Source of the DNA: Streptomyces hyderabadensis
GTDB lineage: Bacteria > Actinomycetota > Actinomycetes > Streptomycetales > Streptomycetaceae
Direction: 5' to 3'
NCBI RefSeq assembly: GCF_020404845.1
Contig: NZ_JAIOJZ010000030.1
Coordinates: 1-64,000, forward strand
Length of the DNA: 64,000 nucleotides
Shown here: positions 1 to 9,115 of the stretch, piece by piece
Layout of the letters: the number at the start of each line of letters is the position of its first letter
Numbering within the stretch: the stretch's first letter is position 1
The notes under the pieces: model-generated
Seen by the model: the letters and a program-made list of their open reading frames with translations, nothing else
Database searches by the model: none
Told to the model about the DNA's origin: nothing
Translations under genes and position numbers: made by a program

Positions 1-1
1 G

Positions 2-568
2 GCCCGCACGTTCTCGGCGCCGCCCGCCAGGTGCAGCAGCCACACGCTGGTCGACCGCTTCGTGCGCGCTCTTCAACATGACGTACTGCGCTATGTGGCG
101 TACCTGGCCGACGACGCCCAGGCCGCCGACGACCTCGCCCAGGACACGTTCCTGCGGGCGCTGACCGCGCTGCACCGGTTCGAGGGCCGTTCCTCGGCCC
201 GTGTGTGGCTGCTGTCGATCGCCCGCCGGGCGGTCGCCGACAGCCTCAGAGGGGTCGCCCGCCGGCCGAGGACGGAGAGCACCGGCGACTGGCAGGACGC
301 GGTCGAGCGTGCCCAGCCGGCCGGACTGCCGGGCTTCGACGACGGAGTCGCCCTGATGCACCTGGTCGACACCCTGCCCCGGGACCGGCGTGAGGCCTTC
401 CTGCTGACGCAGGTGTACGGCCTGCCGTACGCGGATGCCGCGGAGGTGGCCCGGTGCCCGGTCGGCACCATCCGGTCACGCGTCGCGCGAGCGCGGTCGA
501 GCCTGGCGGAGACGCTGGCGGCCGAAGAGCCCGACACCGGGCGGCGGTTCGTACCGGCCGTGGCCTGA
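2..568 (+). CDS. ECF (sigma-70 family) RNA polymerase sigma factor, 5' end outside window
   Basis: The protein directs RNA polymerase to a specific promoter set. The region-2 helix motif (DDLAQDTFLRALTALHRFEG) is followed by a linker and a region-4 helix-turn-helix (LPRDRREAFLLTQVYGL, then AEVARCPVGTIRSRVARAR), which binds the -35 element. The frame is open to the left edge of the window. A GTG at 62 would be a possible start, but conserved-looking sequence (VDRF before VRALQHDVLRYV) lies upstream of it, so the true start is probably outside the window. No anti-sigma gene follows. The gene ends at a strong hairpin shared with the convergent MFS gene. Confidence 0.85.
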   Translation, partial: ARTFSAPPARCSSHTLVDRFVRALQHDVLRYVAYLADDAQAADDLAQDTFLRALTALHRFEGRSSARVWLLSIARRAVADSLRGVARRPRTESTGDWQDAVERAQPAGLPGFDDGVALMHLVDTLPRDRREAFLLTQVYGLPYADAAEVARCPVGTIRSRVARARSSLAETLAAEEPDTGRRFVPAVA

Positions 569-579
569 GGAGCCGTCAT

Positions 580-621
580 GGTCCGTGCCCGCGCGGCTGT
601 CAGGGCGCGCGGGCACGGACC
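580..621. terminator. Bidirectional intrinsic terminator hairpin
   Basis: Perfect 16-bp inverted repeat (GGTCCGTGCCCGCGCG at 580-595, its complement at 606-621) with a 10-nt loop. It sits 12 bp after the sigma factor stop and between two convergent genes. There is no U-tract, as is common in Streptomyces. Confidence 0.8.
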
Positions 622-681
622 GGGCCTCGGGCGGCGCCACCACTTCGCCCCGGCAATCCCCCCAGGGGGTGCCGGTTCAGG

Positions 682-1974
682 TCAACGGCACCCCGGGGAC
701 ACGGCGGCCGCGTCCCGGTGGGTGTCGCCGCCGTTGGCAGGGGCTCGCCCGCCGGGGTCGGCCACCTGCGGCGGGCCGGCGGATCGCGGTGAGCGATTCG
801 TCAGCAGCAGCCCGATCAGGGCAGCGCCGGAGAGCGCGAGGACGGCCCACATGTACAGACGTGCGGTGGGCACGAGCCCTCCGCCGTGGACGACCAGGAC
901 CCCGGCGACGACCGAGGGCACTCCCATGCCGAGGTAGCTCACGACGTACAGGACGGACATCAGACCGGCCCGTTCGTGGGGCGCCGCACGGGAGACGACG
1001 GTGCGCAGGCCGCCCTGGAACCCGGCGCCGAAACCGACACCGGCGACGACCGTGCTGCCGAAGAACAGCGGCGCCGACTCCGCTGCGACCGCGGCCAGCG
1101 CGGCGACCGTGGCCACCATGAGCACGGCGATGCCGAGCACCATCACCCTGGGCGGTGGGGTGCGGCCCAGAACGGCGGCCGACACGGTGGCCGTCACCGT
1201 CAGCAGGAAGAGCCCGAGTCCGGCCACCACCGCCGAGTCGGAACCGGACAACTGCCGGGCGAGCGCGGGACCGAGGGAACCGTAGAAACCGGCGAGCGCC
1301 CACGTGGCGAAGAGGATCGGTGCCGCCGCCAGCACCGTGCCCCACAGGCCGGACGGCACGGCCATCCTGGGGACCAGGGCGGCACGCACGCCCGGTGTGC
1401 GGCGGACGGTTTCCGGCATCCGGAGCACGGCCGCGCCCTGGACGGCGAAGACACCGATGAGCAGCAGGTACACCAGGTGCGTGGGGGCCGGCGCGTACTG
1501 CACCAGCACCCCGGACACCAGCGCACCGCTGCCCGTGCCGATGCCCGGTGCGGCCGCGTTGGTGACGGCGCCGCGATGCCGGTCGACGTCGAGCATCGCC
1601 GCGCCGAGCGCACCGACGGCACTCCCGGTGGAGACGCCCTGGAGCACCCGCCCGAGCAGCAGCGTGTCCACGCCCTGCGCGGTGGCGAGCACGGCCAGCG
1701 CGAGGGCCTGCAGGGCGAGCGCGGCCAGCAGCACGGGCCGTCGTCCGACGTGATCGGACACCCGCCCGAACACGAGCAGGGACACGAGGACGGCGATCGC
1801 GTAGACACCGAAGACGACGGTGGTGGTGATCGGTGAGAAGTGCCAGGCGTCCGCATACATCGCGTACAGGGGCGTGGGCGCACTGGAGGCGGCCAGCAGG
1901 GACACGACGATCGAGCCCAGCAGGAACAGGCCACCGGGGCCGGCGCGCCGGATGGGAGCAGCGGGTCCGTTCAT
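682..1974 (-). CDS. MFS transporter (12-TM drug/solute exporter type)
   Basis: A major facilitator superfamily permease of about 430 residues acting in the cytoplasmic membrane. It has alternating hydrophobic segments from residue 15 onward and the MFS signature loop between TM2 and TM3 (FGRVSDHVGRRPVLL). The ATG at 1974 is chosen because translation then begins just before the first membrane segment; an upstream in-frame start at 2046 would add 24 polar residues of no clear role. The substrate cannot be told. The C-terminal tail after the last helix is Pro/Gly/Ala-rich and probably cytoplasmic. The gene is convergent with the sigma factor. Confidence 0.85.
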   Translation of the reverse strand: MNGPAAPIRRAGPGGLFLLGSIVVSLLAASSAPTPLYAMYADAWHFSPITTTVVFGVYAIAVLVSLLVFGRVSDHVGRRPVLLAALALQALALAVLATAQGVDTLLLGRVLQGVSTGSAVGALGAAMLDVDRHRGAVTNAAAPGIGTGSGALVSGVLVQYAPAPTHLVYLLLIGVFAVQGAAVLRMPETVRRTPGVRAALVPRMAVPSGLWGTVLAAAPILFATWALAGFYGSLGPALARQLSGSDSAVVAGLGLFLLTVTATVSAAVLGRTPPPRVMVLGIAVLMVATVAALAAVAAESAPLFFGSTVVAGVGFGAGFQGGLRTVVSRAAPHERAGLMSVLYVVSYLGMGVPSVVAGVLVVHGGGLVPTARLYMWAVLALSGAALIGLLLTNRSPRSAGPPQVADPGGRAPANGGDTHRDAAAVSPGCR

Positions 1975-2098
1975 GGCACAAGGGTTTCCGGACGGCCCGG
2001 CCACCACGAGTGGCAGAAGTGACCCCTTTCGTGAGAATACTGCCACGGCTGCTCACCGGGTCGCCGTCCCGGCGCCGGCCCCTTCGGAGCGGAGTCGT

Positions 2099-2635
2099 TC
2101 AGCCGTCGGAAACGCGTGCGTCGAGATGGACCAGCCCGGCCACCCCGAACTGGAGCGTGACGGGGAGCGTGCGCTGCCCACCGGTGCCGCGCGCCCGGGG
2201 CAGCTCCACGCTCGGTCCCCCGGCCTCACCGAAGGTGACGGTGCTGCCGGGTTGCAGCAGAATGCCCGCGGTGGTGAGAGCACCGGCACCCTTGGTGCCC
2301 TCGGCGCCGACCAGGACGCCCCGGCCGCCCGCCGACGTGCCGACCATGCCGAGGTGTTCGGGCACCGTGCTGTCGTTCCGCACCGTCATGCTCAGCGTGC
2401 CGCCGGTCGGGCCGAGGTGCGCGACCGCGTCGGTCACGGACAGGTCGATCCCGGCGATGCGTATCTCCACACGGCCCGGGGCGGAGGTGACTCCGGGGGT
2501 CTGCCCGGCGGACACGGTGGCCCCGGAGGGCCGGTCGTCCTCCCCTGTGCCGGTGCAGCCGGCGGTGAGGAGAGCGAGTGCCGCGGACGGGGACATGGCC
2601 AGTACGGCTCGGGCGGTGTGCGTCGTGCCTCTCAT
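2099..2635 (-). CDS. Lipoprotein with PCu(A)C-like (DUF461) domain
   Basis: A predicted surface lipoprotein of 178 residues. The N-terminus (MRGTTHTARAV) is followed by a hydrophobic stretch and a lipobox LTAGC that would be cleaved before the Cys. The mature part resembles PCu(A)C periplasmic copper chaperones (NDSTVPEHLGMVG, then GILLQPGSTVTFGEAGGPSVEL). The classic H-x10-M-x21-H-x-M copper motif is not clearly complete, so metal binding is not established. An alternative ATG lies three codons upstream at 2644. The upstream flank is unusual: within about 60 bp it runs into an oppositely oriented ABC ATPase fragment, so the native promoter may have been replaced. Confidence 0.65.
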   Translation of the reverse strand: MRGTTHTARAVLAMSPSAALALLTAGCTGTGEDDRPSGATVSAGQTPGVTSAPGRVEIRIAGIDLSVTDAVAHLGPTGGTLSMTVRNDSTVPEHLGMVGTSAGGRGVLVGAEGTKGAGALTTAGILLQPGSTVTFGEAGGPSVELPRARGTGGQRTLPVTLQFGVAGLVHLDARVSDG

Positions 2636-2697
2636 GTCCCGCATCCTGTCAAGGGCGTTCGCGGCGAAGACCGGCACCCCCGCGACTCGCGGCGATC

Positions 2698-3277
2698 GGC
2701 GCTGCCCCAGGAGCGGGGCGGTGACTTCGAACTGACGGTGCGCGAGGTGGTGGCGATGGGACGCACCCCCTACAAGCGGGCCTTCGCCGGAGAGGACGTG
2801 AAGGACCGGCGGATCGTCGCGGACGCGCTGGAGCGGGTGGGCATGGGGCGGTATGGCGGGCGGAGGTTCTCGGCCCTGTCGGGCGGGGAGCGGCAGCGGG
2901 TGCTGCTGGCCCGCACGCTGGCCCAGGACCCGGACGTGCTCGTCCTGGACGAGCCCACCAACCACCTAGACGTCCGCCACCAAGTGGAACTGCTGGCCCT
3001 GCTGCGGGCCCAGCACCGCACGACACTCGTGTCGCTGCACGACCTCAACGCGGCCGCCTCCGTCTGCGACCGGCTCCACGTCCTGCACACCGGCGAGGTC
3101 GTCGCTTCCGGCAGCCCGTTCGAAGTCCTCACCCCGGAACTCCTCGCCGATGTCTTCGGGGTACGCGCCGCAGTCGTCCCGCACCCCTTGACCGGCGACC
3201 CGCTGATCGCGTTCGACCACACCGGCACGATGCCTCGGAGGCCACGAGAGCAGCGGCATCGTGGCAGAAATCCCTAG
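2698..3277 (+). pseudogene. 5'-truncated siderophore/heme-type ABC transporter ATPase
   Basis: The open frame encodes the C-terminal two thirds of a FecE/HmuV-like ATPase. It contains the Q-loop region (ALPQERGGDFELTVREVVAMGR), the ABC signature LSGGERQRVLLARTL, Walker B with D-loop (VLVLDEPTNHLD) and the H-loop (TLVSLHDLN). The Walker A P-loop and the first 80-90 residues are absent: upstream of about 2698 the frame runs antisense through the lipoprotein gene and has no resemblance to an ATPase. No permease or binding-protein gene is beside it. It is most simply a deletion relic of an iron-uptake operon. The breakpoint is approximate. Confidence 0.75.
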
Positions 3278-3296
3278 GTGCACTAGTATGCTGCCA
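3262..3296 (+). promoter_or_regulatory. Inverted repeat in the promoter of the GlxA-type regulator
   Basis: TGGCAG (3262-3267) is mirrored by CTGCCA (3291-3296) across 23 bp of relatively A/T-rich sequence that includes CTAG twice and a possible -10 (TAGTAT). The right arm touches the start codon. It could be an autoregulatory site; the evidence is only the symmetry. Confidence 0.3.
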
Positions 3297-4261
3297 TGAC
3301 GGTTCACCGAGTAGGGGTACTGGCCCTGGAAGGGATGGCCCCGCTCGACCTGGCCATCCCCTTGCAGATCTTCGCGCCGCGCGAGGAGACCCCGTATCGG
3401 CTCTCCGTCTTCGGACCTGTCAGTCCTGTCCCGACCACCAGCGGTTTCGTGCTCGCCGTCTCCGGCGGCCTGGAGGACCTGGACTCGGTCGACACCTTGA
3501 TCGTGCCGGGTCTCGGGCAGGAATTCCTGCCGCAGGCAAAGCTGCCGCAGGAGGTGCTCGACGCGCTCGCCAGGGCGCGAGACCGTGGCCGACGCGTGGT
3601 GTCCATCTGCACCGGGGCGTTCACACTGGCCGCGGCCGGCCTGCTCGACGGCCTCCATGCCACCACTCACTGGCAATACATCGACGAGCTCGAACGCCTT
3701 TACCCCGCCGTGCACGTGGACCGCGACGTGCTCTACGTGGACGAGGGCGACATCCTCACCTCCGCCGGCGTGTGCTGCGGCATCGACCTGTGCCTGCACA
3801 TCGTCCGCCGCGACCTGGGAGCCGTGGTGGCCAACCAGATCGCCCGGAGCATCGTCGCCGCACCCCATCGCGAAGGCGGGCAGGCCCAGTACGTACCGGC
3901 ACCCGTCGCGCACGTCGGCGACACGTCACTGGCCGACACCCGCTCGTGGGCACTGGAGCGGCTGGGCGAGACGCTCACCGTCACACAACTGGCCCGCCAC
4001 GCCGGCATGTCGGAACGCTCCTTCATGCGCCGGTTCACGGAGGAGACGGGCACCACGCCACTGCAGTGGCTGGTGGGCGCCCGGCTCGGCCTGGCACGCG
4101 AACTCCTGGAGACCACGGACCACTCCGTCGACCGGGTGGCACGTGACTCCGGCCTGGGCTCGGCCGCCAACCTGCGTCTGCACTTCCGTCGCGCACTGGA
4201 CACCACACCGACCGCCTACCGCCAGGCCTTCAGCCGGCACGTCGCACACGCGGACAGCTGA
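3296..4261 (+). CDS. GlxA-family transcriptional regulator (DJ-1/PfpI domain plus AraC HTH)
   Basis: This 321-residue regulator has two parts. Residues 1-190 form a DJ-1/PfpI amidotransferase-like domain (VGVLALEGMAPLDLAIPLQIF, VDTLIVPGLG, the nucleophile-elbow region SICTGAFTLAAAGLL), which probably senses a ligand. Residues 215-315 are an AraC-type double helix-turn-helix (LTVTQLARHAGMSERSFMRRF, then VDRVARDSGLGSAANLRLHFRR). The ATG at 3296 gives the usual family start. Its target is not obvious, since both neighbours point away or are broken. Confidence 0.88.
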   Translation: MTVHRVGVLALEGMAPLDLAIPLQIFAPREETPYRLSVFGPVSPVPTTSGFVLAVSGGLEDLDSVDTLIVPGLGQEFLPQAKLPQEVLDALARARDRGRRVVSICTGAFTLAAAGLLDGLHATTHWQYIDELERLYPAVHVDRDVLYVDEGDILTSAGVCCGIDLCLHIVRRDLGAVVANQIARSIVAAPHREGGQAQYVPAPVAHVGDTSLADTRSWALERLGETLTVTQLARHAGMSERSFMRRFTEETGTTPLQWLVGARLGLARELLETTDHSVDRVARDSGLGSAANLRLHFRRALDTTPTAYRQAFSRHVAHADS

Positions 4262-4290
4262 CGCGAGGAGACTCCCACGGTATTGCCGAC

Positions 4291-5277
4291 CTAACGACCC
4301 TGCCTCGCGAGCGTGTCCAGGGCGTCCGCGACCGGGGTGGGGTCCAGGGGGCCGACGTGTGACGCGTCAGGGAAGTCGTGCACGCGGAAGGTGTTGCCAG
4401 GTGTGGACGCGTCGGCTTCCGCGATCATGCGGTCCTGGAGCGCGGTGGCGATCGTACGGTCCTTGCCGAAACGGAGGTACGTGCGGGGGATGCGTCCCCA
4501 GGTGCCGGCCCGGCCGACCGCCCGGCCCGCGTAGGCGGCGACGGGCTCGTCGGTCTGCATGCCGGCCAGGGTCCGGCGGAAGTCGGCGTCGGGGTAGTCC
4601 GCGCAGATCATCTCCTTCAGGAGGGCCAGCTCACCGCTGACACCCGTACGGAAGTTGAGCCGCAACACCCCGAGCCGGTCCGGGTCACCCACCGTCAGCT
4701 CCACCGGGCTGACGGCGTTCGCGTTCTCGGGTGCCGCCGTGCAGGCGTCCGCCGTGGGCAGCACGCGGCTGGGACAGAAGGCCGCCATGTAGCAGATGTG
4801 GTGCAGCAGGTGCGGGACGGCGTCGGCGACACGGCTGACCGACACGCCACCCAGGCTGTGCCCGACCAGCACCACCGGGCCGTTGCGTGCGGCGCGCCGC
4901 ACGATTCCCGTGACGCGCGCCTCGTAGTCGTCCAGCCCCAGGCCCTTCAGCGGGGACGGCTCGACCGCCATCGCCGCGAGGTCCTGCCGCTGGTACGACT
5001 CCGCCACGAAGGCCTCCGCGCCGTGCCGCGGCTGGTCCACCATGACGACGCGGTGGCCGCGCAGCACCAGTTCCCGCGCGATCGGCATCCAGAACGCGCC
5101 GGCGCTGTGGGTGCCGTGCACCAGCACGTAAGTCACGGGCCCGCGACGCGAGGCCGCGGAGGCCGCCGAGGTTCCGGGCCCGGTGGCCAGCGCCATGCCC
5201 CCCACTGCGAGTCCCAGCCCACGCAGCGCCGTCCGCCGGGTGGCACCTTCTTGTTTTTCGTTCGTGTCATTCCTCAT
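4291..5277 (-). CDS. Tat-exported alpha/beta hydrolase (esterase type)
   Basis: A secreted serine hydrolase of 328 residues. A twin-arginine signal (TRRTALRGLGLAVGG, residues 12-26) and an Ala-rich h/c region end near ASAAS. The mature protein starts with the fold's first strand and oxyanion region (YVLVHGTHSAGAFW), carries the nucleophile elbow GHSLGG and ends with the catalytic His in DASHVGPL. The general layout is that of plant salicylate-esterase-like or MhpC-like hydrolases; the substrate is unknown. The ATG at 5277 is chosen because it places the RR motif correctly; an open extension upstream to 5484 has no signal-like character. Confidence 0.82.
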   Translation of the reverse strand: MRNDTNEKQEGATRRTALRGLGLAVGGMALATGPGTSAASAASRRGPVTYVLVHGTHSAGAFWMPIARELVLRGHRVVMVDQPRHGAEAFVAESYQRQDLAAMAVEPSPLKGLGLDDYEARVTGIVRRAARNGPVVLVGHSLGGVSVSRVADAVPHLLHHICYMAAFCPSRVLPTADACTAAPENANAVSPVELTVGDPDRLGVLRLNFRTGVSGELALLKEMICADYPDADFRRTLAGMQTDEPVAAYAGRAVGRAGTWGRIPRTYLRFGKDRTIATALQDRMIAEADASTPGNTFRVHDFPDASHVGPLDPTPVADALDTLARQGR

Positions 5278-5496
5278 GAACACAACGCTATGAACGGCCC
5301 GTTCGGCCCACCAGCGGTCCAGCACCCCGGCGGGGGTGGACCCAGAACCACCCTGCCTGGGGCGGTTGGCTCCTGATGACCACCGGACATCGGGCCTGGA
5401 CCGGTCTCGACGAGGACGGTCTGGGCGGCGGGACCGCAATGCGAGGGCGGGCATGCCCTGTTCTGGGCTCGACGCGACTGACATCCGGCCTTCTGC

Positions 5497-6426
5497 TCAG
5501 TGGCCCGCCCAGTCCGGCACCCACGCGTCGTGCGGGGCTGGCGGGGTCGTGGTGCGCAGATGGTCGCGCAGGGCGGTCAGTACCGGGTGCTGGTCGCCGG
5601 TGCGGAACAGCAGCACGTGCGGGTAGACCGGAGTCGGGTCGTGCAGCGGGATGCGCCGCAGGTCGTGGTTTCGGGGCCACACGTACCGGTCCCCGCTTCC
5701 GACGAGGGTGGCCAGCGAGGCCGAGTCGGCCAGTGTGTCCATCAGGGCCTCGTCACCGAAGTGGGGGCCGAGCGCGTCGATGCTCAGGCCGAACGTCTCC
5801 GAGAGCGCCTGGTAGAAGGCGGCCCACTCCGTGCCCGGCCTGATCCCGGGGATCCAGATACGGTGGCCGACGAGTTCCGCGGGGCTGACCCTGGGCGCGT
5901 CGGCCAGCGGGTGGCCCGGGCCGACCAGGATGTCCAGGGGCGTGTCCAGGAGCCGTTCGGCGCTGAGCCCGGCCGGGACCTGGCCGGCGGGCACGGCGCG
6001 GAAGGATGCGTCGACGGTCCCGTCGAGCACTGCCTGGGTGGCCTGGGCTGCGTTCTCCGTGTCCAGGGTGACCACGTCCAGGTCCGTCCCGGGACGGGAT
6101 CGGTAGAACCGGTGGACGGCCTGGGCCGGGGAGATGCGCCGGTTGAGGACGTCGACCCGCAAGGGACGGCTGCCGGGGCGCACAGCCCGCTCGGCCTGCT
6201 CGACGGCGGCCAGGACCTGCTTGGCGTGCGGCAGGAAGACCTGCCCGTCCAGGCTCGGCCGGGAGCCCCGGGAGGTCCGCACCAACAGCGCGACCCCGAC
6301 ATGCCTCTCCAAGGCCGCGATCCGCTTGGAGACCGCCTGCTGACTGATCCCCAGCTCGTCGGCCGCAGCCTGGAACTGACCGGTTTCCGCGACGGCCACG
6401 AACGTCCGCAGTGCCTCGACATCCAC
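5497..6426 (-). CDS. LysR-family transcriptional regulator
   Basis: A 309-residue LysR regulator. Residues 1-60 form the winged HTH ([39 protein letters not shown]), and the rest is a periplasmic-binding-like effector domain ([24 protein letters not shown]). It is divergent from the acetyltransferase gene at 6516, the usual arrangement for a LysR protein and its target. A perfect palindrome begins 16 bp upstream of its start codon. Confidence 0.88.
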   Translation of the reverse strand: MDVEALRTFVAVAETGQFQAAADELGISQQAVSKRIAALERHVGVALLVRTSRGSRPSLDGQVFLPHAKQVLAAVEQAERAVRPGSRPLRVDVLNRRISPAQAVHRFYRSRPGTDLDVVTLDTENAAQATQAVLDGTVDASFRAVPAGQVPAGLSAERLLDTPLDILVGPGHPLADAPRVSPAELVGHRIWIPGIRPGTEWAAFYQALSETFGLSIDALGPHFGDEALMDTLADSASLATLVGSGDRYVWPRNHDLRRIPLHDPTPVYPHVLLFRTGDQHPVLTALRDHLRTTTPPAPHDAWVPDWAGH

Positions 6427-6441
6427 ACTTCCACCCTACTT

Positions 6442-6460
6442 CCACAACCCTCGGTTGTGG
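6442..6460. promoter_or_regulatory. LysR-type operator between divergent genes
   Basis: CCACAACC-CTC-GGTTGTGG is a perfect 8-bp inverted repeat with a 3-bp spacer. It lies in the 89-bp gap between the LysR gene and the acetyltransferase. Its size and position fit the recognition site of the adjacent LysR protein. Confidence 0.6.
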
Positions 6461-6515
6461 CTGGTGCGGTGCCCGTTGTTTGATCGACAGTTCCGCACGG
6501 TGGTGGGATCAGCAC

Positions 6516-7067
6516 ATGTCTACCCGCACAGAAGAGATCATGTATGTCCGGACTCCTGAATTCACGCGTCACGCGAGGCGGATCGCGGAGGTAACCGATG
6601 CGACGTCGCGACTGAACGTTCTTCCTTTCAGTGACAGCGCGGGCCGCGCGGAACTCCTTTCCGTTGTGTTCGGCGGCCCGCTGCCGGAATCGGTGACGAT
6701 CTACCCGCCGTTCTTCACCGAGTACGGGCTGAACACGACGTTCGGGGAGAACGTCTTCGTCAACCAGGGATGCACCTTCATGGACAAGGGAGGCATCCGA
6801 ATCGGCAACGGAGTCATGATCGCCCCGAAGGTCAGCCTCGTCACCGGCGGCCATCCACTGCGCCTGGCCGAGCGCCGCGAGTACCTCTCCTTCGCCCCGA
6901 TCGTCATCGAGGACGACGTCTGGATCGGGACGGCTGCCGTGATCACGCAAGGGGTGACCATCGGGGCCGGTGCGGTGGTCGCCGCCGGGGCGGTGGTCAC
7001 CCGTGACGTTCCCGCCGGCACGGTGGTCGCGGGAGTGCCTGCCAGGGTGATCAAGGAGACCGGCTGA
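6516..7067 (+). CDS. Sugar O-acetyltransferase (hexapeptide-repeat, maltose/nodulation acetyltransferase type)
   Basis: A left-handed beta-helix acetyltransferase of 183 residues that would move acetyl from acetyl-CoA to a sugar hydroxyl. The N-terminal helical region is followed by the family core ([33 protein letters not shown], in two parts), the catalytic His in TGGHPL and the hexapeptide turns ([35 protein letters not shown]). The ATG at 6516 is followed by a second in-frame ATG at 6540. The gene is divergent from a LysR regulator that probably controls it. Confidence 0.85.
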   Translation: MSTRTEEIMYVRTPEFTRHARRIAEVTDATSRLNVLPFSDSAGRAELLSVVFGGPLPESVTIYPPFFTEYGLNTTFGENVFVNQGCTFMDKGGIRIGNGVMIAPKVSLVTGGHPLRLAERREYLSFAPIVIEDDVWIGTAAVITQGVTIGAGAVVAAGAVVTRDVPAGTVVAGVPARVIKETG

Positions 7068-7080
7068 GGTCTGCCGCGGG

Positions 7081-7539
7081 TCAGGCGTAGTGGCGGTACA
7101 CGGCCTGGGCCACGCAGGCGGGCTTCTCACTGCCCTCGACCTCCACGGTGAAGGTCAGCGCCATCTGCACCCCGTTGCCCTTGACCGCGTCGACCGAGTC
7201 GACCGTGCCGTGCAGGCGGATCTTCGCGCCGACCGGCACGGGACTCGGGAAGCGCACCTTCTCCAGGCCGTAGTTGACACTCATGGAGATGCCGGAGATC
7301 TCCAGCAGGTCGCCGAACAGCGGGATGATCAGGGACAGGGTGAGGTAGCCGTGGGCGATGGGGCCCCCGAAGGGACCCTGCTGGGCCTTTACGGGATCGG
7401 TGTGGATCCACTGGTGGTCGTCGGTGGCGTCGGCGAAGGTGTTCACACGCTCCTGCGTGATCTCCAGCCAGTCGGTACGGCCGAGGTCGCGGCCGGCGAG
7501 GGAGACGAGGCCTTCGAGGCCCTGGGCGGTGGTGGTCAC
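7081..7539 (-). CDS. MaoC-family (R)-specific enoyl-CoA hydratase/dehydratase
   Basis: A 152-residue single hot-dog-fold hydratase acting on acyl-CoA thioesters. The hydratase-2 signature is present (FADATDDHQWIHTDP with the catalytic Asp/His, followed by GGPIAHGYLTLSL). The GTG start at 7539 overlaps the stop of the ligase gene by 4 bp, so the two are translationally coupled as the last two genes of a leftward four-gene operon. In that context it probably hydrates an enoyl-CoA made downstream of the ligase. Confidence 0.85.
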   Translation of the reverse strand: MTTTAQGLEGLVSLAGRDLGRTDWLEITQERVNTFADATDDHQWIHTDPVKAQQGPFGGPIAHGYLTLSLIIPLFGDLLEISGISMSVNYGLEKVRFPSPVPVGAKIRLHGTVDSVDAVKGNGVQMALTFTVEVEGSEKPACVAQAVYRHYA

Positions 7540-9104
7540 GGGGTGCTGCCTTTCCACGGGGTCGGGGTGGTGGGATCGGGGGAGGGCGCCGGGTGGGCCG
7601 TGCGCACGGCCGACTTGATGATCTTGCCGGAGGCCGTCCGCGGCAGGTCCCCGGCGAAGGCGACGGTCTTGGGGATCTTGTACTTGGCCAGCCGGTCCCG
7701 CAGGTGCGCCAGGATCTCGGGGCCGTCGGCGCGGCGGCCGGCCTCCAGGACGACGACGGCGTGGCCGACCTCGCCCCAGACCTCGTCCGGCACGCCGACG
7801 ACCGCGCACTCGCGCACCGCCGGGTGACTCAGCAGGGCGTCCTCCACTTCGGCCGGGTACACGTTCTCCCCGCCGGAGACGAACATGTCCTTGACCCGGT
7901 CGACGATGTAGGCGTAGCCCTCCTCGTCCGTGCGGGCGACGTCGCCGGTGCGCAGCCATCCGTCGTCGGTGAAGGCGCCCCTGGTGTCCTCGGGGCGGCC
8001 CCAGTAGCCGGACATCACGTTGGGTCCCTGGACGAGGACCTCGCCGCGCTGCCCGGGGCCCGCGGGGCTGCCGTCGGCGAGGACGACCCGGGTGTCGGTG
8101 AAGAAGTGCGGGACGCCCGCGGACCCCGCCTTGGCCGCGCTCTGCTCCCGGTCCAGGAAGAGCACGCCGGGGGAGGCCTCGGTCATGCCGTACCCCTGGC
8201 TGAAGGCCAGGCCGCGGGCGAGGTACCGCTCGATGGTGCGTGCCGGGACCGGTGCGCCTCCGCAGTTCACGGAGCGCAGACTGGACAGGTCGGTCGTCTC
8301 CCAGCGCGGATGGGCGGCCATCGCGTCGTACATCGTGGGCACGCCGAACATGTACGTCACCCGCCGGCGCTCGACGACGTCCAGCACGGTCCCCGGATCG
8401 AAGGCTTCAAGCAGCACGACCCGGCCCCCCTTGAGCAGGGTCGGCAGGCAGGTCATGTTGAGCCCGGCGGTGTGGAACAGCGGGGCGACGACCAGGGTGA
8501 CCTCGTCGACGGTCAGGTCGGTGTCGACGAGGACGTTGACGCTGTTCCAGGTGATGTTGGCGTGCGAGAGCACCGCGCCCTTGGGACGGCCCGTCGTTCC
8601 GGAGGTGTACATGATGAGGCACGGATCGTCCGGGGCGACCGGCTCGTCCAGCGGACCGGTGTCGCTGCCCGCGAGCAGCTCCTCGTAGCCCAGGGCCCCG
8701 CCGTCCGGCGTGCCGAGGGTGACGCGGTGCCGGACCCCGCCGTCCGCGGTGGCAGCGGCGGCCGTCTTCGCCTGCTCGGCGCCGTGCACCAGCACCGTAC
8801 TGCCGGAGTCACCGAGGTTGTACGTCAACTCCCGGGCCGCGAGGCGGGTGTTGAGCGGGACGAACACGGCCCCGAGGGCGCCGGCGGCGAACAGGGTCTC
8901 CAGGAAGGCGGGGTGGTTGGGACCCAGGTGCGCGACTCGGTCGCCGCGGGCGACGCCGAGGGCACGCAGTCCGTGCGCCAGACGCAGGACCCGTTCGTGC
9001 AGCAGGCGGTAGGTGATCTCGGTGTTCCCGTGGACCAGGGCCGTGCGCCCGGGGGTTTTGCGTGCCCGGCGGGCCGGCCAGGAGCCGATGCCTTGGTTCA
9101 ACAC
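7536..9104 (-). CDS. AMP-dependent acyl-CoA synthetase/ligase (FadD-like)
   Basis: A 522-residue adenylate-forming enzyme that activates a carboxylic acid to its CoA thioester. It shows the P-loop-like A3 motif (YTSGTTGRPKG, about residues 166-176), the A5 region (GYGMTEASPG), the A7/A8 hinge (GWLRTGDVARTDEEGYAYIVDRVKD, in two parts) and the C-terminal catalytic Lys (LPRTASGKIIK). A GTG start preceded by GGGAGG at 5-nt spacing supports 9104. It follows the amidohydrolase by 11 bp. A short decayed relative of this gene lies at 26970-27085. Confidence 0.9.
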   Translation of the reverse strand: MLNQGIGSWPARRARKTPGRTALVHGNTEITYRLLHERVLRLAHGLRALGVARGDRVAHLGPNHPAFLETLFAAGALGAVFVPLNTRLAARELTYNLGDSGSTVLVHGAEQAKTAAAATADGGVRHRVTLGTPDGGALGYEELLAGSDTGPLDEPVAPDDPCLIMYTSGTTGRPKGAVLSHANITWNSVNVLVDTDLTVDEVTLVVAPLFHTAGLNMTCLPTLLKGGRVVLLEAFDPGTVLDVVERRRVTYMFGVPTMYDAMAAHPRWETTDLSSLRSVNCGGAPVPARTIERYLARGLAFSQGYGMTEASPGVLFLDREQSAAKAGSAGVPHFFTDTRVVLADGSPAGPGQRGEVLVQGPNVMSGYWGRPEDTRGAFTDDGWLRTGDVARTDEEGYAYIVDRVKDMFVSGGENVYPAEVEDALLSHPAVRECAVVGVPDEVWGEVGHAVVVLEAGRRADGPEILAHLRDRLAKYKIPKTVAFAGDLPRTASGKIIKSAVRTAHPAPSPDPTTPTPWKGSTP

Positions 9105-9115
9105 GCAGTCCTCCC

